DNA from: Clostridia bacterium
GTDB taxonomy: Bacteria > Bacillota > Clostridia > Monoglobales > Firm-18
Length of the DNA stretch: 33,843 bases
NCBI GenBank assembly: GCA_017646825.1
Contig: JAGCLT010000079.1
Coordinates: 1-33,843, forward strand
Direction of reading: 5' to 3'
Position 1 is the stretch's first letter; every line of letters starts with the position of its first letter. This document shows, piece after piece, positions 22,403 to 33,578 of this stretch. Made by a program: the position numbers and the translations under genes. The notes under the pieces are model-generated. The model searched no databases and was not told the DNA's origin. It saw nothing but the letters and a program-made list of their open reading frames with translations.

Positions 22403-25400
22403 TTGCTCACAAAGGAACAACTTGTGCATCCAGTGCGCTACGGCAAAAATACTAGAATGAGTTATTCAAGAATAGGTGAATGTTTGGACATGCCAAACTT
22501 AATCGAAATTCAGAAGAACTCTTATGAGTGGTTTTTGACCGAGGGACTAAAGGAAGTGTTTCACGACATTTCTCACATCACAGACTTTTCAGGTAATCTT
22601 GTTCTTGAATTTGTTGATTTTTCATTGGACAGTACACCGAAATATTCTGTTGAGGAAAGCAAGGAAAGAGATGCAACTTACGCTACCGCTTTGCGTGTGA
22701 AAGTGCATTTAATCAACAAGGAAACAGGGGAAGTAAAAGAGCAGGAAATCTTTATGGGTGACTTCCCGCTAATGACAGACCAAGGCACATTTATCATCAA
22801 CGGCGCCGAGCGTGCCATCGTTAGTCAGCTTGTTCGTTCACCTGGTATTTATTATGCTATGCAACATGACAAAACAGGTAAAGAACTGTTTTCAAATACT
22901 GTAATTCCTAACCGTGGTGCTTGGCTTGAATATGAAACAGAGCCAAACGATGTAGTTAATGTAAGAATAGACAGAACAAGAAAAATTCCTGTTACTGTTT
23001 TAATCCGTGCTTTGGGACTTGGTACTGATGGTGAGATTATCGAATTTTTCGGTGACGACCAGCAGATTTTGGCAACCCTTGAAAAAGACGGAACCAAATC
23101 TTACGACGAAGGTTTACTTGAAATTTACAGAAAACTTCGTCCGGGCGAACCTCCCACGGTTGAAAGTGCAGAAACACTTATTAATTCTTTGTTCTTTGAC
23201 TGCAGACGTTACGACCTTGCAAAAGTAGGCAGATATAAATTCAACAAAAAGCTTGCCATGGGACCAAGACTTACAGGTCTTACTGTTGCGGAAGACGTAA
23301 TTTCTCCCGTAACAGGCGAAGTTCTTGCAAAAGCAGGGGAGAAATTGACTGAAGAACACGCTATGATTATTGAGTCAAACGACGTTAACAGAGTTTTGGT
23401 TGATGTTGAAGGTACAAAAGTGTTCGTTATCGGCAACAACATGGTTAACCTTGAAAACTATGTTGACTTTGATGTAAAAGAACTTGGCATAAAAGAAAAG
23501 GTATATTTACCTGTTCTTAAGAAGATATTAGAAGACAACAAAACAGAAGAAGAAATCAAAGAAGCAATCACAGACGAGATTGATGAACTTATTCCTAAAT
23601 ATATAAGACCTGACGATATTTTAGCGTCAGTTAACTATCATCTTGATTTGGCATACAAAATCGGCGACACAGATGATATCGACCATTTGGGCAACAGAAG
23701 ATTAAGATGCGTAGGTGAACTTTTGCAAAATCAGTTCAGAATCGGTTTGTCAAGAATGGAAAGAGTAGTAAGAGAAAGAATGACTATCCAGGATCTGGAT
23801 GTTGTTACACCTCAGTCTCTTATCAACATAAGACCTGTTGCATCTGCAATCAAAGAATTCTTTGGTTCATCACAGTTGTCACAGTTTATGGACCAGACCA
23901 ACCCTCTTGCTGAGTTAACTCATAAGAGAAGACTTTCAGCGTTAGGTCCGGGCGGTTTGTCAAGAGAAAGAGCAGGTTTCGAAGTTCGAGACGTTCACCA
24001 TACTCACTACGGAAGAATGTGTCCTATCGAATCTCCTGAAGGTCCTAACATCGGTCTTATTTCTTCATTGTCAACTTTTGCACGTATCAACGAATACGGC
24101 TTTATTGAAACGCCTTACAGAAAGGTTGATAAAGAAACAGGCTGTGTTACTGACGAAACAATTTATATGACCGCAGATATCGAGGACAGATATGTTGTTG
24201 CACAGGCTAATGAGCCATTAGACGAAAACAACAAATTTGTAAAGAAAAACGTTACTGCAAGATATAAAGATAAAATTATGGAAGTTGACTCTAAAGACGT
24301 TGACTTTATGGACGTATCACCAAAGCAGATAGTATCAGTTGCTACTGCTATGATTCCGTTCCTTGAAAACGATGACGCTAACCGTGCTCTAATGGGTTCT
24401 AACATGCAGCGTCAGGCAGTACCGCTATTAAAAACTGATTCACCTATCGTTGGTACAGGTATGGAATACCGTGCTGCAAAGGACTCGGGCGCAGTAGTAC
24501 TAGCAAAAGCAACAGGTGTTGTTTCAAAAGTTTCTGCTGACGAAATTATTATTACAGGTGATGACGGTGAAACTTACAAACACAAATTAATGAAGTTCTG
24601 CCGTTCAAACCAGGGTACATGTATTAACCAAAGACCAATAGTTGAAGTTGGAGAAAAAGTTGAAAAAGAAGATATTATTGCAGACGGTCCTTCAACAGAC
24701 AACGGTGAAATCGCTCTGGGCAGAAACATCCTTATCGGCTTCCTTACATGGGAAGGTTACAACTACGAGGATGCTATCCTTATTAATGAAAAGTTAGTTA
24801 AAGAAGATACATTTACTTCAATTCACGTTGAAAAATACGAATGTGAAGCAAGAGACACAAAACTTGGTGCAGAAGAAATTACAAGAGATATTCCTAACGT
24901 AAGCGAAGATGCTCTTCGTGATTTGGACGAGTTTGGTATTGTAAGAGTGGGTGCCGAAGTAAGACCGGGAGATATTTTAGTAGGTAAAGTTACACCAAAA
25001 GGCGAAACAGAACTTACAAGCGAGGAAAAATTACTTCGTGCAATCTTCGGTGAAAAAGCAAGAGAAATAAGAGATACATCATTAAAAGTACCTCACGGTG
25101 AAGCAGGTATCATTGTTGACGTTAAAATCTTTACAAGACAAAACGGCGACGAACTACCACCGGGAGTTAACCAACTTGTAAGAGTATATATTGCACAGCG
25201 CAGAAAAATCAGCGTTGGTGATAAAATGGCAGGTCGTCACGGTAACAAAGGTGTTATTTCAAGAATATTGCCTGAAGAGGATATGCCGTTCTTACCTGAC
25301 GGTACACCACTTGAAATCGTGCTTAACCCTCTTGGCGTACCTTCCCGTATGAACATCGGACAGGTTTTGGAAGTTCACTTGGGTTATGCTGCAAAAGCAC

Positions 25401-26194
25401 TGGGCTGGAAAATAGCAACTCCTGTATTTGACGGCGCAAGTGAAACAGACATTATGGATACTCTTGAAATGGCAGGATACAACAGAGACGGTAAAACTGT
25501 TCTTTATGACGGTAGAACAGGTGAGCCCTTTGATAACAGAGTAACAGTAGGTTATATGCACTACTTAAAACTGCATCACTTGGTTGACGATAAGATTCAC
25601 GCAAGGTCAACTGGACCTTACTCGCTGGTAACACAACAGCCTCTTGGCGGTAAAGCACAATTCGGCGGACAACGTTTCGGTGAGATGGAAGTTTGGGCAC
25701 TTGAAGCATACGGTGCTTCATACACCTTGCAGGAAATACTTACAGTTAAGTCTGACGATGTTGTGGGACGTGTTAAAACTTACGAAAGTATTGTAAAAGG
25801 TGAGAACATACCTACTCCCGGCGTACCTGAATCATTCAAGGTATTAATCAAGGAATTACAGAGCTTGATGCTTGACGTTAAGGTTCTTGACGAAGAGGGC
25901 GAAGAGATTCCGATTCTGGAAAGCGTTGACGAAGAAGATATCTACGAGGCAAGAAGAGTTGTTGCAGACTCAGATGACGAATCACCAATCATTGATTTGG
26001 CAGGACAGATTGCTGACGAAGATGATATCATTGACAGTATTTCAGATGACGATGAAGACCTTGATGATATGGATTATGATGACATTGAAACAGAAGAATC
26101 GGAAACAGAAGACAGTGATGAAATTTCCGTTGAAGATTTGCTTGAAGAAGTAGCAAAAGAAGTGTTCAGCACAGACGAAAAAAATGAAGAATAA
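22403..26194 (+). CDS. rpoB: RNA polymerase beta subunit
   Basis: 1263 residues. It opens [21 protein letters not shown] and shows the lobe and protrusion segments, the rifampicin pocket (~residues 486-515: [20 protein letters not shown], then [10 protein letters not shown]) and the catalytic core ([22 protein letters not shown]). Residues at the main resistance positions (Q513, D516, H526 and S531 in E. coli numbering) are the sensitive type. The conserved body ends around [14 protein letters not shown]. After it comes a 90-residue acidic tail (25922-26191) that is longer than the Bacillus one. TTG start at 22403 is chosen by GAGGTGA. No rplJ/rplL precedes it here: fprA lies upstream on the other strand. 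rpoC follows after 32 bp. Confidence 0.98.
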   Translation: MLTKEQLVHPVRYGKNTRMSYSRIGECLDMPNLIEIQKNSYEWFLTEGLKEVFHDISHITDFSGNLVLEFVDFSLDSTPKYSVEESKERDATYATALRVKVHLINKETGEVKEQEIFMGDFPLMTDQGTFIINGAERAIVSQLVRSPGIYYAMQHDKTGKELFSNTVIPNRGAWLEYETEPNDVVNVRIDRTRKIPVTVLIRALGLGTDGEIIEFFGDDQQILATLEKDGTKSYDEGLLEIYRKLRPGEPPTVESAETLINSLFFDCRRYDLAKVGRYKFNKKLAMGPRLTGLTVAEDVISPVTGEVLAKAGEKLTEEHAMIIESNDVNRVLVDVEGTKVFVIGNNMVNLENYVDFDVKELGIKEKVYLPVLKKILEDNKTEEEIKEAITDEIDELIPKYIRPDDILASVNYHLDLAYKIGDTDDIDHLGNRRLRCVGELLQNQFRIGLSRMERVVRERMTIQDLDVVTPQSLINIRPVASAIKEFFGSSQLSQFMDQTNPLAELTHKRRLSALGPGGLSRERAGFEVRDVHHTHYGRMCPIESPEGPNIGLISSLSTFARINEYGFIETPYRKVDKETGCVTDETIYMTADIEDRYVVAQANEPLDENNKFVKKNVTARYKDKIMEVDSKDVDFMDVSPKQIVSVATAMIPFLENDDANRALMGSNMQRQAVPLLKTDSPIVGTGMEYRAAKDSGAVVLAKATGVVSKVSADEIIITGDDGETYKHKLMKFCRSNQGTCINQRPIVEVGEKVEKEDIIADGPSTDNGEIALGRNILIGFLTWEGYNYEDAILINEKLVKEDTFTSIHVEKYECEARDTKLGAEEITRDIPNVSEDALRDLDEFGIVRVGAEVRPGDILVGKVTPKGETELTSEEKLLRAIFGEKAREIRDTSLKVPHGEAGIIVDVKIFTRQNGDELPPGVNQLVRVYIAQRRKISVGDKMAGRHGNKGVISRILPEEDMPFLPDGTPLEIVLNPLGVPSRMNIGQVLEVHLGYAAKALGWKIATPVFDGASETDIMDTLEMAGYNRDGKTVLYDGRTGEPFDNRVTVGYMHYLKLHHLVDDKIHARSTGPYSLVTQQPLGGKAQFGGQRFGEMEVWALEAYGASYTLQEILTVKSDDVVGRVKTYESIVKGENIPTPGVPESFKVLIKELQSLMLDVKVLDEEGEEIPILESVDEEDIYEARRVVADSDDESPIIDLAGQIADEDDIIDSISDDDEDLDDMDYDDIETEESETEDSDEISVEDLLEEVAKEVFSTDEKNEE

Positions 26195-26226
26195 TTCGAT
26201 GGAAATTTTAGAAGGAGTTGAGATTT

Positions 26227-29200
26227 TTGCTTGAATTCAATAATTTTGATGCTATACAAATAGGACTTGCATCACCGGATAAAATCAGAGAATGGTCTCA
26301 CGGTGAAGTTAAAAAGCCCGAAACTATAAATTACAGAACTTTAAAACCGGAAAAAGACGGTTTGTTCTGCGAACGTATTTTCGGACCGCAAAAAGACTGG
26401 GAATGTCACTGCGGTAAATACAAAAGAATCAGATACAAGGGTATTATCTGCGACAAGTGCGGAGTTGAAATTACCAAAGCAAAAGTAAGAAGAGAAAGAA
26501 TGGGACACATTGAACTTGCTGCTCCCGTTTCTCACATCTGGTACTTTAAAGGTATCCCCAGCAGAATGGGACTTATCCTTGATATTTCTCCCAGAATACT
26601 TGAAAAAGTATTGTACTTTGCTTCTTATATAGTAACTAACCCCGGTAAGACACCTCTTTCAAAATACAGTGTTCTTTCAGAAAAAGAATACAAAGAGGCA
26701 GTTGAACGTTACGGTGACAAATTTGAAGCAGGTATGGGAGCAGAATCGGTTAAGAAACTTTTGGCTGAACTTGACTTGGAATCACTTTCAAGAGAGTTAA
26801 GAGAAGAGTTAAAAGATTCTGTAGGCCAGAAAAAAATCCGTATTGCTAAACGTCTTGACGTTGTTGAGTCATTCTTGCAAAGCGGTAACAAACCTGAATG
26901 GATGATTATGGATGTAATTCCTGTTATTCCGCCCGAAATCAGACCTATGGTGCAACTTGACGGCGGCAGATTTGCTACAAGTGATTTAAACGACCTTTAC
27001 AGACGTGTTATTAACAGAAACAACAGATTAAAACGTCTTCTTGAACTTGGTGCTCCAGACATTATCGTAAGAAATGAAAAGAGAATGCTTCAGGAAGCTG
27101 TTGACTCATTAATAGATAACGGCAGAAGAGGAAGACCTGTTACAGGCCCCGGAAACAGACCGCTAAAATCTCTTTCCGATATGCTTAAAGGTAAGCAGGG
27201 TCGTTTCAGACAGAACTTGCTTGGTAAACGTGTTGACTATTCAGGACGTTCCGTTATCGTTGTAGGTCCCGAACTTAAAATTTACCAGTGCGGTTTGCCA
27301 AAAGAAATGGCTATCGAATTGTTTAAGCCATTCGTTATGAAACGCCTTGTAAATGATGGTACTGCTCACAATATTAAATCTGCAAAGAGAATGGTTGAGC
27401 GTGTTCAAAACGAGGTATGGGACGTACTTGAAGATGTAATTAAAGAGCATCCGGTGTTACTGAACCGTGCTCCTACACTTCACAGACTTGGTATCCAGGC
27501 ATTTGAGCCGGTACTTGTAGAGGGTAGAGCGTTAAAACTTCATCCTCTTGTATGTACTGCGTACAACGCCGACTTTGACGGTGACCAAATGGCTGTTCAC
27601 GTACCTTTGTCATCAGAGGCTCAGGCGGAAGCAAGATTCTTAATGCTTTCTGCTAACAACCTTTTAAAACCTCAGGACGGACGCCCCGTTGCTGTTCCTA
27701 CTCAGGATATGGTACTTGGTGCGTACTACCTGACACTTTACAAAGCAGGAGAACCTGGCGAAGGCAAAGTATTCTCTTCATTTGACGAAGTTCTTCTTGC
27801 ATACAACGCAAAAGCAATTACACTTCATTCAGTAATCTTTGTAAAAACAAGCAAAGAGATTGATGGTAAAGTGTATAATGGTATCATCCAGACTACTTGC
27901 GGAAGAATTATCTTCAACGAAGTAATTCCTCAGGATTTGGGCTTTGTTGACAGAAGCAAGAAAGAAAATATCCTTGATTTGGAAATAGATGTTGTTAAAA
28001 CACCTGCTACCAAAAAAGAAATTGACAAACTGTTAAAAGCAGGAGAAATTACTGCAAGAGATATGGTTGTAACAAGAGTTGCTGAGGGCGACGGACCAAT
28101 GAAAGCACACTACTATCTTGTAAAAGACAAGAACGTTGTGGGTAAGAAAATGCTTGGCAAAATCGTTGACAAAGCAATCAGAACTCACGGCACTGCCGTT
28201 ACTGCAGATTTGCTTGATAAATTAAAAGCATTAGGCTTTAAATATTCAACAAGAGGTGCTATTACAATTTCCGTAAGCGATATGGAAATTCCTGAAGAAA
28301 AGAAACAGTTCCTTGCAGAGGCAGAAACAGAAGTTGAAAAAGTTACAAAGCAGTACAGAAGAGGTTTCTTAACAGACGAAGAAAGATACAACAACATTAT
28401 TGATATCTGGAACGATACAAGTAAAAAGGTATCTGAAGCACTTATGAAAAACCTTAATGAATATAATCCTATATTCATGATGGCTGACTCGGGTGCCCGT
28501 GGTAGTATCAATCAGATCAGACAGCTTGCCGCTATGCGTGGTCTTATGGCTGATACAACAGGTCGTCCCGTTGAAATTCCTATTCGTGCTAACTTCCGTG
28601 AAGGTCTTAACGTTTTGGAATATTTCATTTCAACTCACGGTGCAAGAAAAGGTCTTGCGGATACCGCTCTTAGAACTGCGGACTCAGGTTACTTAACAAG
28701 AAGACTTGTTGACGTATCACAGGACGTTATTATAAGAGAACATGACTGCGGTACAGAAGAATATATTGAAGTTTCCGACATCAAAGACGGTAACGAGTTA
28801 ATCGAAGGTTTGTTTGACAGACTTCACGGCAGATACACTGCCGAAGATGTAATTCACCCTGAAACAGGTGAAATAATCGTTCCAAAAGGAACACTTATGT
28901 TTGATAAAGAAGCAAACGCTATTGTAAAAGCCGGAGTTAAGGTTGTTAAAATCCGCTCTGTTCTTAAGTGTAAAGCAAAAGTGGGTGTTTGTGCTAAATG
29001 TTACGGTTCTAACCTTGCTCTTGCAAGTGCTATAAACGTAGGTGAAGCAGTTGGTATTATCGCTGCACAGTCAATCGGTGAGCCTGGTACTCAGTTAACA
29101 ATGAGAACTTTCCACACCGGTGGTGTTGCGGGAGACGATATCACACAAGGTTTGCCCCGTGTAGAAGAATTGTTTGAAGCAAGAAAACCAAAAGGTCTTG

Positions 29201-29901
29201 CAATTATTGCTGAAATAGCAGGACGCGTAAGTGTTTCAGAGAATAAGAAGAAGAAAGAAATCACTGTTCTAAATGACGAAACAGGCGAAGCAATTTCATA
29301 CTTCATTCCTTACGGTTCAAGAATTAAAGTTACTGACGGTCAGATAATCGAAGCAGGTGACGAACTTACAGAAGGTTCAGTAAATCCTCACGACATCTTG
29401 AAAATCAAAGGTGTTACAGCGGTTCAGAATTATTTGATTCAGGAAGTACAGAGAGTTTACAGACTTCAGGGTGTTGATATCAACGACAGACATATTGAAG
29501 TTATAGTAAAACAGATGATGCGTAAAGTTAAAGTTGAAGATGCGGGAGACACAATGCTTCTTGCAGGTTCACACGTTGACATTAATAAATTTGAAGAAGC
29601 AAATGCAGCACTAAAACCGGGACAGACACCGGCAACCTGCTCAAGTGTGTTGCTTGGTATTACAAAGGCTTCACTTGCTACAGATTCATTCCTGTCAGCA
29701 GCATCATTCCAGGAGACAACAAGAGTCCTTACCGAAGCAGCAATTAAAGGTAAGATTGACCCGCTGTTGGGACTTAAAGAAAGCGTTATTATCGGTAAAC
29801 TTATTCCAGCAGGTACAGGTATGCAATGCTACCGTGATGTAGAAGTTGCACAAGCTACTGAAACTGTTGGCGCTGTATCAGATGACGTTATAGTTGACTA
29901 A
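26227..29901 (+). CDS. rpoC: RNA polymerase beta' subunit
   Basis: 1224 residues. Zinc site 1 is C60, C62, C75 and C78 (CHCGKY ... CDKCGVE). The catalytic Mg loop NADFDGD is near residue 446. The trigger-loop region follows ([34 protein letters not shown]). Zinc site 2 has DCGTEE (~840), then [13 protein letters not shown] (~915-926). The end includes [12 protein letters not shown] and [13 protein letters not shown], and it stops shortly after [22 protein letters not shown] 26227 is chosen: AAGGAG at 26212-26217 is well placed, whereas the in-frame TTG at 26218 would abut the site. [17 protein letters not shown] is the normal family start. Operon with rpoB. Confidence 0.98.
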   Translation: MLEFNNFDAIQIGLASPDKIREWSHGEVKKPETINYRTLKPEKDGLFCERIFGPQKDWECHCGKYKRIRYKGIICDKCGVEITKAKVRRERMGHIELAAPVSHIWYFKGIPSRMGLILDISPRILEKVLYFASYIVTNPGKTPLSKYSVLSEKEYKEAVERYGDKFEAGMGAESVKKLLAELDLESLSRELREELKDSVGQKKIRIAKRLDVVESFLQSGNKPEWMIMDVIPVIPPEIRPMVQLDGGRFATSDLNDLYRRVINRNNRLKRLLELGAPDIIVRNEKRMLQEAVDSLIDNGRRGRPVTGPGNRPLKSLSDMLKGKQGRFRQNLLGKRVDYSGRSVIVVGPELKIYQCGLPKEMAIELFKPFVMKRLVNDGTAHNIKSAKRMVERVQNEVWDVLEDVIKEHPVLLNRAPTLHRLGIQAFEPVLVEGRALKLHPLVCTAYNADFDGDQMAVHVPLSSEAQAEARFLMLSANNLLKPQDGRPVAVPTQDMVLGAYYLTLYKAGEPGEGKVFSSFDEVLLAYNAKAITLHSVIFVKTSKEIDGKVYNGIIQTTCGRIIFNEVIPQDLGFVDRSKKENILDLEIDVVKTPATKKEIDKLLKAGEITARDMVVTRVAEGDGPMKAHYYLVKDKNVVGKKMLGKIVDKAIRTHGTAVTADLLDKLKALGFKYSTRGAITISVSDMEIPEEKKQFLAEAETEVEKVTKQYRRGFLTDEERYNNIIDIWNDTSKKVSEALMKNLNEYNPIFMMADSGARGSINQIRQLAAMRGLMADTTGRPVEIPIRANFREGLNVLEYFISTHGARKGLADTALRTADSGYLTRRLVDVSQDVIIREHDCGTEEYIEVSDIKDGNELIEGLFDRLHGRYTAEDVIHPETGEIIVPKGTLMFDKEANAIVKAGVKVVKIRSVLKCKAKVGVCAKCYGSNLALASAINVGEAVGIIAAQSIGEPGTQLTMRTFHTGGVAGDDITQGLPRVEELFEARKPKGLAIIAEIAGRVSVSENKKKKEITVLNDETGEAISYFIPYGSRIKVTDGQIIEAGDELTEGSVNPHDILKIKGVTAVQNYLIQEVQRVYRLQGVDINDRHIEVIVKQMMRKVKVEDAGDTMLLAGSHVDINKFEEANAALKPGQTPATCSSVLLGITKASLATDSFLSAASFQETTRVLTEAAIKGKIDPLLGLKESVIIGKLIPAGTGMQCYRDVEVAQATETVGAVSDDVIVD

Positions 29902-29906
29902 TTATG

Positions 29907-29942
29907 TTTTCTGTCCCTTTTCACAGTAAAAGGGACAGAAAA
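29907..29942. repeat. Perfect 15-bp inverted repeat after rpoC without U-tract
   Basis: TTTTCTGTCCCTTTT (29907-29921) and its exact complement AAAAGGGACAGAAAA (29928-29942) are separated by CACAGT. The 3' side continues A-rich on the plus strand, so it is not a textbook intrinsic terminator in this direction; a weaker terminator or RNA-processing hairpin is possible. It lies 9 bases before the promoter of the L7Ae-like gene. Confidence 0.8.
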
Positions 29943-29950
29943 ATAAAATC

Positions 29951-29979
29951 TTGACATCTGTCAGAGATTGTGGTAAAAT
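29951..29979 (+). promoter_or_regulatory. Strong promoter of the L7Ae-like gene / str operon
   Basis: TTGACA (29951-29956), 17-bp spacer, TAAAAT (29974-29979) with extended -10 (TGTGGTAAAAT). Start codon 20 bp downstream. Confidence 0.82.
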
Positions 29980-29999
29980 ACTGGAGGTTTACTTCAATT

Positions 30000-30242
30000 A
30001 TGGTTGAAGAACTTAAAAGTGGCAATGTTTTGGTTGGGTTAAGACAGTTTTTGCGTGCAGCAGAAACAGGCGTAGCCCTAAAAGCATTTGTAGCAAAGGA
30101 CTGTGCGCCACATATTTTCAAAGAAATTACAGATAATTGTAATAAATACGGTATTACCGTGGAGTATATTGAAACTATGTCAGAACTTGGCAAAATATGC
30201 GGTATTGACGTAGGTGCTGCTGTTGCGGTAATCACAAAATAG
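30000..30242 (+). CDS. L7Ae/YbxF-type ribosomal-associated kink-turn RNA-binding protein
   Basis: 80 residues. GNVLVGLRQFLRAAETG, KAFVAKDCAPHI and SELGKICGIDVGAAVAVI follow the pattern of the bacterial L7Ae-like proteins (YbxF/RplGB) encoded before rpsL in the Firmicutes str operon. They bind kink-turn RNA; the in vivo role is not settled. ATG 30000 is used; GGAGG at 29983-29987 is 12 bases away, slightly far, but no better start is in frame. A longer frame from 29970 would run over the promoter. It continues towards rpsL with a 59-bp gap. Confidence 0.88.
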   Translation: MVEELKSGNVLVGLRQFLRAAETGVALKAFVAKDCAPHIFKEITDNCNKYGITVEYIETMSELGKICGIDVGAAVAVITK

Positions 30243-30301
30243 TTAGTGCATACATTTTAAATGTATTCATTATATATATCATAAATAGGAGGTGAAAGTA
30301 A

Positions 30302-30721
30302 TTGCCAACATTTAATCAATTGGTTAGAAAAGGCCGTGAGACTTCTGTTAAAAAGTCAACTGCTCCTGCTTTGTTGAAAGGTTTTAACTCTTTAAAGAAA
30401 AAAACAACTGATAAGAGTTCTCCTCAAAAGCGTGGTGTGTGCACAGTTGTTAAAACTATGACACCTAAAAAACCTAACTCTGCTCTTCGTAAAATTGCCA
30501 GAGTACGTTTAACAAACGGTATCGAGGTTTCTGCATACATTCCCGGTGTAGGACACAACATCCAGGAACATAGCGTTGTTTTAATCAGAGGCGGTAGAGT
30601 AAAAGACCTTCCCGGTGTTAGATATCACATTGTTCGTGGTACATTAGACGCTGCTGGTGTTAATGCTCGTCGTCAGTCAAGAAGTTTATACGGAGCAAAG
30701 AAACCAAAAGAAGGTAAGTAA
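30302..30721 (+). CDS. rpsL: 30S ribosomal protein S12
   Basis: 139 residues. [12 protein letters not shown] at the start, [28 protein letters not shown] and [17 protein letters not shown] are the universal S12 motifs. The Firmicutes-type insertion before SPQKRG is present. The lysines linked to streptomycin response (in TPKKPNS and GRVKDLP) are the sensitive type. TTG start 30302 follows AGGAGGTGA at 30287-30295. S12 monitors codon pairing in the decoding centre. Confidence 0.98.
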   Translation: MPTFNQLVRKGRETSVKKSTAPALLKGFNSLKKKTTDKSSPQKRGVCTVVKTMTPKKPNSALRKIARVRLTNGIEVSAYIPGVGHNIQEHSVVLIRGGRVKDLPGVRYHIVRGTLDAAGVNARRQSRSLYGAKKPKEGK

Positions 30722-30735
30722 GAAAGATTCTGTAC

Positions 30736-30846
30736 CAAGGTGTACGGACAAATTACAAGTAAATTAGTGCGTTTCACCGTGGTATATTTTATATATATTC
30801 GGATTATTACGCACTGACGCAATAGGTGGCTATTGCGAGTACCTTG
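30736..30846 (+). ncRNA. Structured RNA (three-way junction) between rpsL and rpsG
   Basis: Within the 157-bp gap three helices nest cleanly. P1 pairs CAAGGT (30736-30741) with ACCTTG (30841-30846), extended by two G-U pairs. P2 pairs 30764-30772 (core AGTGCGT) with 30809-30817 (core ACGCACT). P3 pairs CGCAATAG (30818-30825) with CTATTGCG (30830-30837), loop GTGG. P2 and P3 abut, and only one base joins P3 to P1. The rpsG ribosome site is ~17 bases beyond. In E. coli S7 represses its own gene by binding the rpsL-rpsG spacer, so a comparable autoregulatory site is the leading idea. No homologue was checked. Confidence 0.6.
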
Positions 30847-30878
30847 ATAATTTTTTATCATTAAAGGAGGGAAGGAAA

Positions 30879-31349
30879 GTGCCAAGAAGAGGTTTTGTAC
30901 CTAAGAGAGATGTGCTTCCAGACCCGTTATACGGAAGCAAAATTGTTACAAGATTGATTAACAATATTATGCTTGACGGTAAAAAGGGTGTTGCACAGAA
31001 AATTGTGTATGATGCATTCGACATCATTAAAGAAAAAACTTCAAAAGACCCTGTAGAGGTTTTTGAAGAAGCAATGAACAACATTATGCCTGTTTTAGAG
31101 GTTAAAGCAAGAAGAGTCGGCGGTGCTAACTATCAGGTTCCAATCGAAGTAAGACCTGAAAGAAGACAAACTCTTGGTCTTAGATGGCTTACAAACTATG
31201 CTCGTCTAAGAAACGAAAGAACTATGTCTGAAAGATTAGCGGCTGAACTTATGGATGCTGTTAACAGTACAGGCGGTGCTGTTAAAAAACGTGAAGATAC
31301 ACACAAGATGGCAGAGGCTAACAAAGCGTTTGCTCACTATCGTTGGTAA
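30879..31349 (+). CDS. rpsG: 30S ribosomal protein S7
   Basis: 156 residues, the full family length. [20 protein letters not shown] at the start, [17 protein letters not shown], and [20 protein letters not shown]-type ending FAHYRW. S7 nucleates assembly of the 30S head by binding the 3' major domain of 16S rRNA. GTG start at 30879 with AAAGGAGG 8 bases upstream and another GAAGGAA nearer. Confidence 0.98.
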   Translation: MPRRGFVPKRDVLPDPLYGSKIVTRLINNIMLDGKKGVAQKIVYDAFDIIKEKTSKDPVEVFEEAMNNIMPVLEVKARRVGGANYQVPIEVRPERRQTLGLRWLTNYARLRNERTMSERLAAELMDAVNSTGGAVKKREDTHKMAEANKAFAHYRW

Positions 31350-31388
31350 TATAGTTACTGACAACGAAGGAAAGGAGGAAACACGATT

Positions 31389-33497
31389 ATGGGTAGAGAG
31401 TATTCACTACAGAATACAAGAAATATCGGTATTATGGCTCACATTGATGCCGGTAAAACTACTACTACTGAAAGAATTTTGTACTATACCGGTATTAACC
31501 ATAAAATCGGTGAAACCCACGAAGGTTCTGCTACAATGGACTGGATGGCACAAGAGCAGGAAAGAGGTATTACAATTACTTCTGCTGCTACAACTTGTTT
31601 CTGGGCTAAAAAAGAAGGCTCAAAAGCAGGCGTAAAACACAGAATTAACATCATCGATACTCCCGGACACGTTGACTTCACAGTTGAGGTACAGCGTTCA
31701 CTAAGAGTATTGGACGGTTCTGTTACAGTTATGTGTGCTAAAGGTGGCGTTGAACCACAGTCTGAAACTGTATGGCGTCAGGCTGATGATTATGGCGTAC
31801 CGCGTATGATTTATGTAAATAAGATGGACATTATGGGTGCAGATTTCTATAATGTTGTATCTATGGTTAAAGACAGATTACACGCAAACGGTGTTCCGAT
31901 TCAGCTTCCTATCGGTGCTGAAGATACATTCAGAGGTATCATCGACCTTATGAAGATGAAAGCGGAAATCTACTACGATGAAATGGGTAAAGAATACGGC
32001 GAGGAAGAAATTCCTGCTGATATGCTTGAAAAAGCAGAAGAATACAGAGCAAATATGATTGAGGCTATTGCTGAAACAGACGAAGATTTGATGATGGCTT
32101 ATTTAGAGGGCGAAGAAATTCCTATGGAAGACCTTAAAAAAGCTCTTAGAAAAGCCACAATCAACAATGAAATCGTTCCTATGCTTTGTGGTACTTCTTA
32201 CAGAAACAAAGGTGTTCAGCTTCTATTGGATGCAGTTATTGATTATATGCCTGCTCCTACAGACGTTGCAAACATCAAAGGTATCAATACAGATACAGAT
32301 GAAGAAGAAGAAAGACCATCTTCTGACGATGCTCCATTTGCGGCTTTGGCATTTAAAATTGCCACAGACCCGTTTGTTGGTAAGATTTGCTACTTCAGAG
32401 TATATTCAGGTAGCATAGAATCAGGTTCATACGTTCTAAATGCTTGCAAAGGCAATAAAGAACGTTTGGGTAGAATTCTACAAATGCACGCTAACCACAG
32501 AGAAGATATCTCTGTAGTATATTCAGGTGATATCGCTGCTGCTGTTGGTCTTAAGAACACAACAACAGGTGATACACTTTGCGATGAAAAACATCCTATT
32601 ATTTTGGAATCTATGGAATTCCCTGAACCCGTTATCAGAGTTGCTATTGAACCAAAAACAAAAGCAGGTCAGGAAAAAATGGGTATCGCTTTATCAAAAC
32701 TTGCAGAAGAAGATCCAACATTCAAAACTTATACAGACGAAGAAACAGGTCAGACAATTATTGCCGGTATGGGTGAGTTACACCTTGAAATCATAGTTGA
32801 CAGACTACTTCGTGAATTTAAAGTTGAAGCTAATGTTGGTGAACCTCAGGTTTCATACAGAGAAGCTATCAGAAAGCCTGTTAAGGTTGATCACAAATAC
32901 GCAAGACAGTCTGGTGGTAAAGGTCAGTACGGTCACGTTGTTATTGAGGTTGAGCCTTCAGAAGCAGGTAAAGGTTACGAATTCGTTAATAAAATTGTGG
33001 GCGGTGCTATTCCTAAGGAATACATTCCTGCTGTTGACGCAGGTATCCAGGGCGCAATGCTAAACGGTGTACTTGCAGGTTACAACGTAGTTGACGTAAA
33101 AGTAACATTGGTTGACGGTTCATACCACGAAGTTGACTCATCAGAAATGGCGTTTAAGATTGCAGCGTCTATGGCATTTAAAGATGCTTGCCGTAAGGCA
33201 GACCCTGTACTAAAAGAACCTATTATGAAAGTTGACGTAATTGTTCCTGAAGAATATATGGGTGATGTTATGGGTGACCTTAACTCACGCCGTGGACAAA
33301 TCCAGGGTATGGAAGCAAGAACAGGTGCTCAGGCAATTTCTGCATTTGTTCCATTGTCAGAAATGTTCGGTTATGCAACTTCACTTCGTTCAAGTACTCA
33401 GGGCCGTGGTCAGTATGTAATGCAACCCAGCCACTATGAAGAAGTTCCGAAGAGCATTCAGGAAGCAATCATTGATTCAAAAAATAAAAATGCATAA
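31389..33497 (+). CDS. fusA: Elongation factor G
   Basis: 702 residues. GTPase motifs: [15 protein letters not shown] (G1), [29 protein letters not shown] (G3), [10 protein letters not shown] (G4). Domains II-V follow, with [18 protein letters not shown] and [18 protein letters not shown] catalyses ribosomal translocation. AAGGAGG at 31372-31378 precedes ATG 31389; the gap to rpsG is 39 bp. There is no sign of the EF-G2 type. Confidence 0.98.
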   Translation: MGREYSLQNTRNIGIMAHIDAGKTTTTERILYYTGINHKIGETHEGSATMDWMAQEQERGITITSAATTCFWAKKEGSKAGVKHRINIIDTPGHVDFTVEVQRSLRVLDGSVTVMCAKGGVEPQSETVWRQADDYGVPRMIYVNKMDIMGADFYNVVSMVKDRLHANGVPIQLPIGAEDTFRGIIDLMKMKAEIYYDEMGKEYGEEEIPADMLEKAEEYRANMIEAIAETDEDLMMAYLEGEEIPMEDLKKALRKATINNEIVPMLCGTSYRNKGVQLLLDAVIDYMPAPTDVANIKGINTDTDEEEERPSSDDAPFAALAFKIATDPFVGKICYFRVYSGSIESGSYVLNACKGNKERLGRILQMHANHREDISVVYSGDIAAAVGLKNTTTGDTLCDEKHPIILESMEFPEPVIRVAIEPKTKAGQEKMGIALSKLAEEDPTFKTYTDEETGQTIIAGMGELHLEIIVDRLLREFKVEANVGEPQVSYREAIRKPVKVDHKYARQSGGKGQYGHVVIEVEPSEAGKGYEFVNKIVGGAIPKEYIPAVDAGIQGAMLNGVLAGYNVVDVKVTLVDGSYHEVDSSEMAFKIAASMAFKDACRKADPVLKEPIMKVDVIVPEEYMGDVMGDLNSRRGQIQGMEARTGAQAISAFVPLSEMFGYATSLRSSTQGRGQYVMQPSHYEEVPKSIQEAIIDSKNKNA

Positions 33498-33504
33498 AAT
33501 GCAC

Positions 33505-33534
33505 TTGCTTTTTATGTAGTAGATGTAGTATAAT
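33505..33534 (+). promoter_or_regulatory. Possible promoter of tuf
   Basis: TTGCTT (33505-33510), 18-bp spacer, perfect TATAAT (33529-33534), 45 bp before tuf. The -35 matches consensus at three positions only. Confidence 0.5.
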
Positions 33535-33578
33535 ATAAATAATAACAATAATCACTTATAATTAAGGAGGAAAAAACA

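Noticed and set aside
23860-23960. Rifampicin-resistance mutations in rpoB
   Set aside because: The key pocket residues are those of sensitive Firmicutes; the Ala in PLAEL is normal there.
30250-30266. Hairpin before rpsL (ATACATTTTAAATGTAT)
   Set aside because: Short AT-rich palindrome with almost no loop; too weak to call a terminator or regulator.
30302-30721. Streptomycin-resistance mutations in rpsL
   Set aside because: Both signature lysines are present.
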